Shown here: positions 34,645-43,131 of the stretch, piece by piece
How positions within the stretch are numbered: position 1 is the stretch's first letter
How the letters are laid out: every line of letters begins with the position of its first letter
Assembly: GCA_012959395.1 (NCBI GenBank)
Contig: DUDG01000018.1
Location: 1-64,000, forward strand
DNA length: 64,000 bases
Source of the DNA: Flavobacteriaceae bacterium
GTDB lineage: Bacteria; Bacteroidota; Bacteroidia; Flavobacteriales; Flavobacteriaceae
Direction: 5' to 3'
Translations under genes and position numbers: made by a program
Notes under the pieces: generated by a model
Told to the model about the DNA's origin: nothing
Database searches by the model: none
Seen by the model: the letters and a program-made list of their open reading frames with translations, nothing else

Positions 34645-35670
34645 ATGAATAAAAATATTAAATATCTTCTTTTTGGTGTTTTATCGTTAATAGTATTATG
34701 TCTTGCAATATTTAATTTTTTTCAAATTAATATATATAATTACTTTATTAATTCCACCATAGAAAAAACCCTATATACGCAAGAGTTTAATAAAGAAGAA
34801 ATTGTTGTCTTTACAATTGGTACAGGCTCTCCTATAAGTGCTCAAAGAGCGAACTCAGGAATCGGAATATTTGTAAATGAAAAATTTTTTATTTTTGATG
34901 TTGGAGATGGCGTTGGTAAAAAGGCTGAGAAAATGAATTTACCTTTAGCGGAACTTGATGGTATATTTATAACTCACTATCACTCGGATCATTACATAGA
35001 TTTGCCTTATTTAATAAACAGATCTTGGATTATGGGAAGAAATCATGATCTAAATGTTTACGGACCTACTGGTCTTGAGGAAATAATGAATAGTAATACT
35101 TCCTTTTTAAAACTTGAAAATCAATATAGGGTAGACCATCATGGATCAGAAATTATGGACATTAAATATGCTTATGGAAGAATAAATGAATTTGCAGAAA
35201 AGAACAATCAAATTGTATACAATAAAGATAAAATTAAAATAACAGCCTTTAAAGTAGACCACTTTCCAGTAAGTCCAGCTGTAGGATACATGATCGAATA
35301 TGATGGAAAAAAGATTGTTATTAGCGGAGATACTAAAATAAATGAAAATGTTTTTAAAATGGCTGAAAATGCTGACTTATTAATTCACGAAGTAATTTTA
35401 AATTCTTTATTAAAAAGAACAGCAACTATTTTAGATCAAAAACTTTTGACTAGGAATTCTCATATCTTAACTGATATTCAAGATTATCACACTCCTCCTA
35501 ATGAAATTGTCAAACTAGCTAACAAGGCAAATGTAAAAACACTTGTTTTAACCCATTTAGTTCCTTACCCTGATAACTTAATTATTAAAAGTTTATATAA
35601 AAAAGAAATTAAAGAATTTGATGGAAAAGTTTATTTGGCTAATGATGGAGATAAATTTATAATCAAATAG
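34645..35670 (+). CDS. Metallo-beta-lactamase-fold hydrolase, membrane-anchored
   Basis: A 341-residue protein with an N-terminal membrane segment (residues 7-25). The metal-binding motif I-T-H-Y-H-S-D-H-Y-I-D is near residue 112, with a second metal region K-V-D-H-F-P and I-S-G-D-T-K near 208-232 and a final T-H-L-V-P near 310. The arrangement is like the RNase Z/arylsulfatase-type MBL subfamily. With the anchor it would act on the periplasmic side. The substrate could be an ester or sulfate of the imported compound, but this is inference. Confidence 0.75.
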   Translation: MNKNIKYLLFGVLSLIVLCLAIFNFFQINIYNYFINSTIEKTLYTQEFNKEEIVVFTIGTGSPISAQRANSGIGIFVNEKFFIFDVGDGVGKKAEKMNLPLAELDGIFITHYHSDHYIDLPYLINRSWIMGRNHDLNVYGPTGLEEIMNSNTSFLKLENQYRVDHHGSEIMDIKYAYGRINEFAEKNNQIVYNKDKIKITAFKVDHFPVSPAVGYMIEYDGKKIVISGDTKINENVFKMAENADLLIHEVILNSLLKRTATILDQKLLTRNSHILTDIQDYHTPPNEIVKLANKANVKTLVLTHLVPYPDNLIIKSLYKKEIKEFDGKVYLANDGDKFIIK

Positions 35671-35672
35671 CA

Positions 35673-36248
35673 ATGAAAAAATTATTTAAAAACAAACTGA
35701 TAATAATACCCTCGCTAATTATAGTTTCATTTTTCATTGGAGCCTTTATAGCTATTTCAAGTATTAATTCCTCAACACAGAATAACAAATTCGCAATTAA
35801 AAATGGAAATTGGACTGTAAATCCTAAAATGGATTTAAAAGATGACTATCAAAGAGCTTTGATTGCTAGAATCGGTGTGTTTGCTTTAGATGATAAAGAA
35901 GCACTTTATTTTTTATCCCGTAAAGATGATATGGGTAGAATTTTATCTTCTGAATATGATTATGAAATAATTGGAACTCCTCCTTCTGGCAGATATTGGA
36001 GTTACACTTTATATGGTGAAGATTACTTTTTAGTTAAAAATAAAACGAATAGGTTTAGTATAAATATAGAAAATTTTAATGAGAATCATCCAATAATAAT
36101 TTCATCAACTGAAAAGAAAACCAATTGGCTTCCCTCTGGTATAGAAAAGCAATTTTATATTACTTTAAGATTATACAATCCTATTGAAAAAGTATATAAT
36201 AACTTAGAATCTTTAAAACTTCCAATTATTAAAAGAATAGAGAAATGA
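35673..36248 (+). CDS. DUF1214 domain protein, membrane-anchored
   Basis: A 191-residue protein with an N-terminal membrane segment (residues 9-29). The C-terminal half has G-R-Y-W-S-Y-T-L-Y-G-E-D, then a N-R-F-S-I block and T-N-W-L-P-S-G, and ends with F-Y-I-T-L-R-L-Y-N-P. These are DUF1214 landmarks. DUF1214 usually follows DUF1254, and here the DUF1254-like protein is the next gene (ATGA overlap). The function of the pair is unknown. Confidence 0.75.
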   Translation: MKKLFKNKLIIIPSLIIVSFFIGAFIAISSINSSTQNNKFAIKNGNWTVNPKMDLKDDYQRALIARIGVFALDDKEALYFLSRKDDMGRILSSEYDYEIIGTPPSGRYWSYTLYGEDYFLVKNKTNRFSINIENFNENHPIIISSTEKKTNWLPSGIEKQFYITLRLYNPIEKVYNNLESLKLPIIKRIEK

Positions 36249-36757
36249 AAAAAATATTTTTTTACATATGTGTAGTCTGCATAATGAGCTTTGGTTTTTA
36301 TAAATTAACTATTAATTCTATTCCAAAAATAGTTTATGGGGTTTTCCATTACAAAATCGTGAATAATCAAAACGTAAAGGATAATGAAATAAAACATTTT
36401 GACATTCCAAGTGATAAGGGAAGGGATGTAGTAATGCCAAATCCTGATTTTTTATATTCTATAAGTTTTTATGATCTCAGTAAAGGCGAGGTAAATTTAA
36501 AAGGGACTATGCCTGATTCAACATATTGGTCTGTTGCTTTTTACAAGCCAAATACAATTAACTGGTATGTAAAAAATGATAGGGAATTTAAAACAAATCA
36601 ACTCGATCTAAAACTTTCACTTGTTGATAATGACGAAAAAACTATTAAATCACCTGTGAAAAAAGGATTTATGATTATCAGAATACTTGTAGAAAAGAAA
36701 GATCAAAAGTTTATCGATCACTTCAAATCTCTTCAACAAAGTATTAAACTAAACTAG
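36245..36757 (+). CDS. DUF1254-like protein, membrane-anchored
   Basis: A 170-residue protein with an N-terminal membrane segment (residues 3-20). It has G-R-D-V-V-M-P-N-P-D-F-L-Y-S-I-S-F-Y-D-L-S-K-G and S-T-Y-W-S-V-A-F-Y, which match the DUF1254 core (P-N-x-D-x-L-Y-S and D-L-S-x-G). The start codon overlaps the DUF1214 stop (ATGA), so they are translationally coupled. The order here is 1214 then 1254, reversed from most pairs. Confidence 0.65.
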   Translation: MKKIFFYICVVCIMSFGFYKLTINSIPKIVYGVFHYKIVNNQNVKDNEIKHFDIPSDKGRDVVMPNPDFLYSISFYDLSKGEVNLKGTMPDSTYWSVAFYKPNTINWYVKNDREFKTNQLDLKLSLVDNDEKTIKSPVKKGFMIIRILVEKKDQKFIDHFKSLQQSIKLN

Positions 36758-36782
36758 TAGTTTTTAAATTCTTTTTATTAAA

Positions 36783-36800
36783 TTAGTATTTAAATACTAA
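36783..36800. promoter_or_regulatory. Candidate operator (TTAGTA-TTTAAA-TACTAA)
   Basis: This is a perfect 18-bp palindrome (20 bp with the flanking A and T) that abuts the start codon of the dehalogenase-like gene at 36800. It is the best member of the TTAGTA-N6-TACTAA group. Binding here would block a promoter or translation start in the middle of the right arm. Confidence 0.55.
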
Positions 36801-37960
36801 TGATTCTTGTGAAAAAACTTAAACGAAAATTTAGAAAACTCTTGGTTAGACTAATCGGTTCACCAATAAAAATTGATGAAAAAGCAAGAGGAAGAAAGAT
36901 TAAAAATGTCGCACCTCTTCCAAAAGAAGTATTTTGGGATAAAAATGTTCAAATTCACATAACAAATAGTGGAATTGATTATGTTAAAACCCCCAGTGAG
37001 TGCTTTAAAAAATTGCCTGATTATAATTTTAATGAAAACTATTTTGATTTAAACGGGCTAAAAATACATTATTTAGATGCAGGTCCAAGTGATGGAAAAA
37101 TCTTGTTACTTCTTCATGGCCAGCCAGTATGGTCTTACTTGTATCGAACAATGATTCATGATTTAGTTTCAAAAGGATATAGATGTATTGCACCGGATTT
37201 AATGGGTATGGGTAAATCCGACAAGCCTATTTCAGAAAAATATCATACTTATGATACGCATTGCGAAAATATTTTATCATTTATTAAGGGTATTAAACTA
37301 AACAACATAACCTTGTTTTGTCAAGATTGGGGAAGTCTTATTGGACTTAGAATTGCGGGTGAGAATCCTAATTTATTTGCTGGTATAATTGGTGCAAATG
37401 CTGAGCTTCCCAATTTTACAGAAGAGACTAATCCTTTATATATTCCAGAAACAATTGAAATTAATACTAAAATTAAAAGTTTTGCTGGTGCTATGGCTTA
37501 CTATACACTTGGAGGATTTTCAGGTGGAAGTTTTCAAGCATGGATACTTTATTGTTTAACCGCCCCAAAAGTTGATATCAGAAGTATTATGAAATTAAGT
37601 TTTTCAAGAAATTTTAAAAAAAGTAAAGATATCATTGATGCATATGCAACACCATTTCCATCCTTTATATATATGGCTGGGCCTAGAACACTACCATCAA
37701 TGAATGCTGGTATCACAGGCCAAACTTTAAAAGCTATTGATGGGCTTAAAAAATTTAAAAAACCTTTTTTATCTTTAATAGGTTTACAAGACAAGCTTCT
37801 TGGTACACCAAAAATTCAAAACAGATGGATTAAAATGGTTCCAGGAGCTAAGGGTCAGGATCATGAACAATTCAAAGAAGCCAATCATTTTATTCAAGAA
37901 GATATTGGTAAAATAATGGCTGACAGAATGCACAAGTTTATAGTAAAAAATAAAATTTAA
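36800..37960 (+). CDS. Haloalkane-dehalogenase-like alpha/beta hydrolase
   Basis: A 386-residue hydrolase with an extra basic N-terminal region (residues 1-45) and the fold core from about 70. It has L-L-L-H-G-Q-P-V-W-S-Y-L-Y-R-T-M-I, I-A-P-D-L-M-G-M-G-K-S-D-K-P, and the nucleophile elbow C-Q-D-W-G-S with Asp and the halide-stabilising Trp. This is close to the DhlA-type haloalkane dehalogenases. The family also holds epoxide and ester hydrolases with an Asp nucleophile, so dehalogenation is not certain. It starts at the operator palindrome and is followed by a TAATG overlap. Confidence 0.8.
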   Translation: MILVKKLKRKFRKLLVRLIGSPIKIDEKARGRKIKNVAPLPKEVFWDKNVQIHITNSGIDYVKTPSECFKKLPDYNFNENYFDLNGLKIHYLDAGPSDGKILLLLHGQPVWSYLYRTMIHDLVSKGYRCIAPDLMGMGKSDKPISEKYHTYDTHCENILSFIKGIKLNNITLFCQDWGSLIGLRIAGENPNLFAGIIGANAELPNFTEETNPLYIPETIEINTKIKSFAGAMAYYTLGGFSGGSFQAWILYCLTAPKVDIRSIMKLSFSRNFKKSKDIIDAYATPFPSFIYMAGPRTLPSMNAGITGQTLKAIDGLKKFKKPFLSLIGLQDKLLGTPKIQNRWIKMVPGAKGQDHEQFKEANHFIQEDIGKIMADRMHKFIVKNKI

Positions 37961-38817
37961 TGAAGAAAAAAACTTTAAAAATAATTGGGTTTATCTCTGG
38001 AATAATAATACTATTTTTTATTTCCTTACCCACCTTGTTAAATACCGCAGGTTTGCATCCAGAATTTAAAGAAAGTAAAAACTATCATTTTAAAAATAAA
38101 AAAGCCGTAATTATTTCTACAAGCCACAATGTCCTAAGTAAACCTGGTGAGACTGACGGAAAATTAACTGGAGTATTTGCATCAGAATTAACCGTTCCAT
38201 ATTATGAATTCATTGACTCAGGAATTGAAGTTGATATTGCCAGTATAAAAGGGGGTGAAATACCCATAGATCCTGAATCATTTTTTTATGCTGTTAAAAC
38301 TGTTGAAGATAAAAGGTACTTAAAGGATGACATGCTTCAAGAAAAGGTAAAAAATTCTATATTAATTGATAAGTTAAATATAGCTGATTATGACTTTGTT
38401 TTTATTTCAGGTGGATGGGGAGCAGCCTATGATTTAGGTTACTCTGAAATTCTTGGCGAAAAAATTAGTCAAGCTTATTTCAATGAAAAAACTGTGATAG
38501 GAGCTGTATGTCACGGTGTTCTAGGTTTTATAAAAGCTAAAGATTCTTTGGGTAACTTAATTATAGAAAATAAAAGAATGACTGGTGTTACAAATAAACA
38601 AATCAAAGAATTAGGAATTTATTTTACCCCTCAACACCCAGAAGACGAGTTAATCAAAGCAGGTGTAATATTTGAAAGTAAAACAGCATTTAGAGATGTA
38701 TTTGCTAATTTAACTATCTCTGATGAAGAAGCTAAGTTTGTAACTGGACAAAATCAAAATGCTGGACATGAAACACCTCAAAAGATGATGGAAATCTTAA
38801 AAAATAAAAATGAATAA
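37960..38817 (+). CDS. DJ-1/PfpI family protein (Hsp31-like)
   Basis: A 285-residue protein with an N-terminal membrane segment (residues 7-24). The core has V-F-I-S-G-G-W-G-A-A-Y-D-L near residue 148 and the cysteine nucleophile in G-A-V-C-H-G-V-L-G near 182. It resembles Hsp31/YhbO-type class I amidotransferase-like proteins, some of which act as glyoxalase III or deglycase. Membrane anchoring is less common. Here it could detoxify reactive carbonyls made in the pathway; this is inference. It starts with a TAATG overlap. Confidence 0.8.
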   Translation: MKKKTLKIIGFISGIIILFFISLPTLLNTAGLHPEFKESKNYHFKNKKAVIISTSHNVLSKPGETDGKLTGVFASELTVPYYEFIDSGIEVDIASIKGGEIPIDPESFFYAVKTVEDKRYLKDDMLQEKVKNSILIDKLNIADYDFVFISGGWGAAYDLGYSEILGEKISQAYFNEKTVIGAVCHGVLGFIKAKDSLGNLIIENKRMTGVTNKQIKELGIYFTPQHPEDELIKAGVIFESKTAFRDVFANLTISDEEAKFVTGQNQNAGHETPQKMMEILKNKNE

Positions 38818-39283
38818 TGTTTTAAAAACTTTGCTTCCAAAAAAAGCGGAGAATAGATTTGAAGGCTATAAGATTATTATTTACACTTTACTTTTTTTTA
38901 ATATCATTTTCTTTTCAAGAAGTCTAATACATATTTTTTTTCAAGATGCTGGATTACTTCAAATAGCTGGTCTTAGTAAAATTGATGGTACTCCTGATCC
39001 TAATCAAATAATTTATTTTTTTGGACACCTATGGGGACTTAACCAACTATTAATTTCAATTGTGGGATTTATCATCATATTTAGATATAATAATTTAATT
39101 CCATTACTTTGTTTAATATACTTCTTTCAACTAATCGGAGGTCCTTTTATCTCAAATTTCATTATGGAAAGTGATTTAAGTATTTATTACTCCAAAACTC
39201 CTCCAGGATTATATTTAAGAAGATTTGGACCAATTATTTTTATAATGTTTTTTATATTTTCATTTATAAAAAGAAAACAATAA
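38810..39283 (+). CDS. Four-helix membrane protein of unknown function
   Basis: A 157-residue protein with about four membrane segments (residues about 23-40, 67-87, 92-112, 135-152). I recognise no family. Both ends are coupled: it overlaps the DJ-1-like gene by 8 bases, and its stop is shared with the start of the membrane sulfatase (TAATG). It may therefore work with the sulfatase membrane domain. Confidence 0.6.
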   Translation: MNNVLKTLLPKKAENRFEGYKIIIYTLLFFNIIFFSRSLIHIFFQDAGLLQIAGLSKIDGTPDPNQIIYFFGHLWGLNQLLISIVGFIIIFRYNNLIPLLCLIYFFQLIGGPFISNFIMESDLSIYYSKTPPGLYLRRFGPIIFIMFFIFSFIKRKQ

Positions 39284-41604
39284 TGAAAAAGTTTTTCCTT
39301 TTTACGGCTTTTATTGAAATTTTGGCAGGATTAGTATTGTTTTTTGCTACTGATAAAATACCTGAATTTAATGGTGCCAACGAGCTTACATTTGGATTTG
39401 CAAAAATGTATGGTGTTGCTGCATTTTCCCTTGGACTATTTGCATTATATATTTATAAATTTTTTGATCTTGAAAATCTACATAAACCGTTTTTAATTAT
39501 ATTTTCAATTTTCAATATTGGAGTAGCTTACTCCGTTATTAATTCTTACTTAAATTCTGGGTTTGAAAATCCTGTTCCTGGTTTTTTTCATTTAATATTA
39601 GGGTGCATTGGGCTGTTTTTTTTATTTAAAAAAAAAAGTTTAAAAAATAGATTTCAAAAGCTTTTATACTACTCTATTTTATTAATAATAACAGGTTTAT
39701 TAACAACAAATTATACACTGTTTGCATTACCAAGATTTGTTAGTAATGAATCCTTTTTTAGAATTGTAATACTTTTTCTATTTTTTATTTTTCCAGGTTT
39801 ATATTTTTTAAATAATGTTGCAACAAAAAAATTCACTAACACATTATATAAAATACTTTTTATCTCTGTTTGTGGATCTATTTTAGCTTGGATATTGCAA
39901 CTAATTGAAATTCATCTGTACCATTTTGAAATTGAAGTTGACTCTCCAATAGGATTTATTGAAGATGAATTCAATAGATCATGGAAATACGTATTGCCGA
40001 CTTTAATTATTGCAGAATTAGTATGGTTTTATTTTAAAAGTAAATTAAAACTAGTTTTTACAAGCTTATTTGTTATTATAATTTTTTCATTTATTTCGTT
40101 CTATAACTCATTTATTTTTTCTGATTCTAAACCAAGTATTTATCCGGAAATATCAGCTGATAGTAAGAATCAACCAAATATAATTTTAATTGTCGCTGAC
40201 GATTTAGGATACAACGATATTTCAATAAACGGTAATCAATTAATAGAAACAACCAATATTGACCAAATAGCTAAAAATGGAATCAATTTTTCAAGAGCAT
40301 ATGCAACCGCTTCAGTGTGTGCACCATCAAGAGCAGCATTTTTAACTGGTAATTATCATCAACGTTATGGATTTGAATTTTTACCGGATCTATTTAATTA
40401 TAGTCCTAGAGTTAGAAAAGCAGACTTTAAAAGATTTGGACATAAAGATAATTTTAAACAATGGTATGAAAAAGATGTGCCAATTAATCAACGAGGCTTA
40501 AACCCTTATGTAAATACTATTGGAGATTATTTAAAAAAGTCAGGTTATAGAACATCCATAGTTGGAAAATGGCACATGGGTACTCATCCTAAATATAATC
40601 CTGAAAATTTTGGATTTGATCAACATTACGGAATTTCTGGAGCCGGATCTTTATACGCACCTTTAAATAAAGAGAATATAATAGAATCTAGACAAACTTG
40701 GGATTTTGCTGACTTTATTACCTGGCAGGTGACGAATTATTATGCTTTAGAAAATGGTCAGAATATAATTCCTAAAAATTCTGAATATCTAACGGATGTG
40801 TTTACAAAAAAGGCTGTAGATTTTATTAAAACAAATAAAAACAATTCTTTTTTTCTGCATTTATCTCATATGGCACCTCATGGACCATTTCAAGCTCAAA
40901 AAAAATATTACGATCAATTTTCACATATCAAAGATCATAATAAAAGAGTGTATTATGCTATGATAAAAAATTTAGATGACAGTATTGGGGAAATCAAAAA
41001 CACTCTTAAACAAGAGGGAATAGCTGAAAACACCTTGATTATATTTACAAGTGACAATGGTGGAGCTACTTATACAAGAGCTACTGATAATTCGCCTTAC
41101 ATTGGAGGTAAAATGTCTAATTTTGAAGGAGGAACTATTGTGCCAATGATGATAGAATGGCCAAAGAAAATTAAGCCACAAGCCAATTATTCTAATATGG
41201 TTAGCTTACTTGATATCGTTCCAACTATTTTGGATGCGGTTAAATCACCCTCTTTAAACAATACATTTGATGGGGTTTCATTACTTCCGTATATAAATTC
41301 AAATGGAAAAGTTCCACATAAAGAGTTGTTTTGGAAAACTGGTTATGTAAAATCTATAATTTCGGAAAATTTTAAACTACATATTAATGAAAAGGAAAAT
41401 TTCAAAACATTGATTAACCTTGACAAAGACCCATCAGAAAAAAATAATTTAATATCAATTTATCCCGAAAAAGCTAACGAACTTAAAGAAAGATGGAATA
41501 AATGGAATAGTACTTTAAAAGAACCCAAATGGGAATCCAATGCTGATGTTTACATTCCAGTTAGTAATTCAGAAAATTCTAAAAAATATTATTTTCCGTG
41601 GTAA
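39283..41604 (+). CDS. Sulfatase fused to an N-terminal multi-helix membrane domain
   Basis: A 773-residue protein. Residues 1-290 contain about eight membrane helices (for example 6-22, 45-64, 70-88, 98-115, 126-150, 160-178, 190-208, 265-285). The sulfatase begins near 295 with N-I-I-L-I-V-A-D-D-L-G-Y. The formylglycine motif is C-A-P-S-R at Cys346, followed by A-F-L-T-G. Later sulfatase blocks include G-K-W-H-M-G-T-H and F-T-S-D-N-G-G. The C-A-P-S-R form is read by formylglycine-generating enzyme. Sulfatases are usually soluble and periplasmic, so the membrane domain is unusual and would put the active site next to lipid substrates. Confidence 0.85.
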   Translation: MKKFFLFTAFIEILAGLVLFFATDKIPEFNGANELTFGFAKMYGVAAFSLGLFALYIYKFFDLENLHKPFLIIFSIFNIGVAYSVINSYLNSGFENPVPGFFHLILGCIGLFFLFKKKSLKNRFQKLLYYSILLIITGLLTTNYTLFALPRFVSNESFFRIVILFLFFIFPGLYFLNNVATKKFTNTLYKILFISVCGSILAWILQLIEIHLYHFEIEVDSPIGFIEDEFNRSWKYVLPTLIIAELVWFYFKSKLKLVFTSLFVIIIFSFISFYNSFIFSDSKPSIYPEISADSKNQPNIILIVADDLGYNDISINGNQLIETTNIDQIAKNGINFSRAYATASVCAPSRAAFLTGNYHQRYGFEFLPDLFNYSPRVRKADFKRFGHKDNFKQWYEKDVPINQRGLNPYVNTIGDYLKKSGYRTSIVGKWHMGTHPKYNPENFGFDQHYGISGAGSLYAPLNKENIIESRQTWDFADFITWQVTNYYALENGQNIIPKNSEYLTDVFTKKAVDFIKTNKNNSFFLHLSHMAPHGPFQAQKKYYDQFSHIKDHNKRVYYAMIKNLDDSIGEIKNTLKQEGIAENTLIIFTSDNGGATYTRATDNSPYIGGKMSNFEGGTIVPMMIEWPKKIKPQANYSNMVSLLDIVPTILDAVKSPSLNNTFDGVSLLPYINSNGKVPHKELFWKTGYVKSIISENFKLHINEKENFKTLINLDKDPSEKNNLISIYPEKANELKERWNKWNSTLKEPKWESNADVYIPVSNSENSKKYYFPW

Positions 41605-41614
41605 AACAATAACT

Positions 41615-42415
41615 ATGAACAACAACTTAATAATAGAATCAGTGTCAAACGGACCATTATTTGGACAAACATTTAATTTAGAAATGGTAAGTAGCTTGTC
41701 TTCAATTAAAAGAAAATTTATTCTTTCAAGAATTCCTTTTATCCCACATACAATAAAATCTAAACTATTTTCATTATCCAAGAAAGAAGTAAATAGCAAT
41801 GGTTTAATTTTACATGGTGGTGGTCCAATTTATAGTAATGGTACTATCCCAGACAATGAGTGTTACAACCCCTTAGAATTAGATCCAAAAGATCCTGACT
41901 TTATAGAAAAAACCTCAGGAGGTTTAAAATTAGAAAATGATGATCCATTAGTTCAAACTGCAAAATATCCACAAAGAGTTATTGGAAACTTTACAGCTAT
42001 GAATAGGTTTTTTACAGATATTTCAAGTGAGTTTATAGCTAGCTCCATTAATAGAAAATTGATTCCAACAAACTCAAAAGATCAAATGATTCAATCTTAT
42101 ATAAAAAGTGCAAAGGAGTGTGAAAAATTAGACAATAAAATTATACTGGAACAAACTGCAACATTTGCATTTAGATCTAAAAACTGCGGTGATGTTAACG
42201 AACCTACTAAAGATACAATTACAGGGACAATGCTATTTGTGTGGGGAATAAAAGGTCAAGTTTTTAATGGTACTGTACTTGGTGGAACTGGAATTTTTAA
42301 AGGCATAAATGGTGAGTTTACTAGAGAGCGATTATTAGCACCGAACTTCTCTGGCGCAGAAACATTCAGAATAACATTTCCAACAACAAAAACACCTGAC
42401 TACTACCCTATTTAA
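41615..42415 (+). CDS. Possible allene-oxide-cyclase/dirigent-like barrel protein
   Basis: A 266-residue protein when started at ATG 41615, 11 bases after the sulfatase stop; a start at 41540 inside the sulfatase is unlikely. There is no signal peptide. The C-terminal block G-T-V-L-G-G-T-G-I-F-K-G-I-N-G-E-F-T-R-E resembles the G-G-T-G-x-F-x-G-A-x-G motif of dirigent and allene oxide cyclase barrels, which bind hydrophobic substrates. The N-terminal half is not recognised. The gene converges on the TetR gene with a 4-base overlap. Confidence 0.4.
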   Translation: MNNNLIIESVSNGPLFGQTFNLEMVSSLSSIKRKFILSRIPFIPHTIKSKLFSLSKKEVNSNGLILHGGGPIYSNGTIPDNECYNPLELDPKDPDFIEKTSGGLKLENDDPLVQTAKYPQRVIGNFTAMNRFFTDISSEFIASSINRKLIPTNSKDQMIQSYIKSAKECEKLDNKIILEQTATFAFRSKNCGDVNEPTKDTITGTMLFVWGIKGQVFNGTVLGGTGIFKGINGEFTRERLLAPNFSGAETFRITFPTTKTPDYYPI

Positions 42416-43062
42416 AGATCTTTGAAATCTTTTGTGATTTGTTTAGAAATAGACTCTTTTTTATTTTTATATCTATCTAAGCCCTTTTTTGTTAAGTATG
42501 GATAATGAAATGACATAATTTCAATAATAGTGTTTGAATATTTTGATTTAGAATCATCAAAAATTTCCCATTTGGTCAAAGAGGAGTTTACAATAGCCCA
42601 ACTATTTTTTGCAAAAGTTGAATATTGTTCTTTGAAAGATTCTTTTTTAAAATAGCCCTGTTCAAGAGCTATTTTTACATATGCTTTAATAAACTTTTCA
42701 TTTCCTTTAATTATGTCTATAAAAATAGATTTTGCATTAGGAACTAAATTCAAAATTTCTAAAATATCTCTGAAAAAAAAACGATAACTAATTATAAAAT
42801 AAAGATGATTTTTAAAAATTTCATACAGATCAAAATTTGTATTTAACAATTTCTTTTGTTTGGCTTCATTCTCTACTAACTTTCTAATCATGACATAAAT
42901 GATATAATCCATCAAATCTTTTTTTGTTTTAAAATGATATGTTAAGTTACCTGGACTAATTTTGTTGTATTCTGCAATGTCTTGAAGCCTCACATTGGCG
43001 AGTCCTTTACTATTAAATAACAAAATTGAAGATTCTACAATTTTTTTTCTTGTACTACTCAC
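42412..43062 (-). CDS. TetR/AcrR-family transcriptional regulator
   Basis: A 216-residue protein. Residues about 5-52 form the HTH: R-K-K-I-V-E-S-S-I-L-L-F-N, then G-L-A-N-V-R-L-Q-D-I-A and the recognition region S-P-G-N-L-T-Y-H-F-K-T-K-K-D-L. The remaining helices form the ligand domain. Proteins of this type usually repress and respond to a pathway ligand, often an acyl-CoA in catabolic clusters. The only regulator in the island, it lies divergent to 43132 with a palindromic site in between. Confidence 0.88.
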   Translation of the reverse strand: MSSTRKKIVESSILLFNSKGLANVRLQDIAEYNKISPGNLTYHFKTKKDLMDYIIYVMIRKLVENEAKQKKLLNTNFDLYEIFKNHLYFIISYRFFFRDILEILNLVPNAKSIFIDIIKGNEKFIKAYVKIALEQGYFKKESFKEQYSTFAKNSWAIVNSSLTKWEIFDDSKSKYSNTIIEIMSFHYPYLTKKGLDRYKNKKESISKQITKDFKDL

Positions 43063-43090
43063 TATTAATAATAAATATATTTTTGTTAAA

Positions 43091-43108
43091 TTAGTATAAA
43101 TATCCTAA
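43091..43108. promoter_or_regulatory. Candidate operator between tetR-type gene and 43132 (TTAGTA-TAAATA-TCCTAA)
   Basis: Matches TTAGTA-N6-TACTAA at 11 of 12 arm positions, and lies between the two divergent start codons (43062 and 43132). This is the expected place for an autoregulatory TetR operator, and ties the other sites to this regulator. Confidence 0.5.
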
Positions 43109-43131
43109 ATTCTCATTTTTTAATCAGTTTA

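Noticed and set aside
36800-37960. Calling this gene a proven haloalkane dehalogenase
   Set aside because: The Q-D-W motif and fold match, but related hydrolases with other substrates share it and no halogen-related genes are nearby. Kept as dehalogenase-like only.
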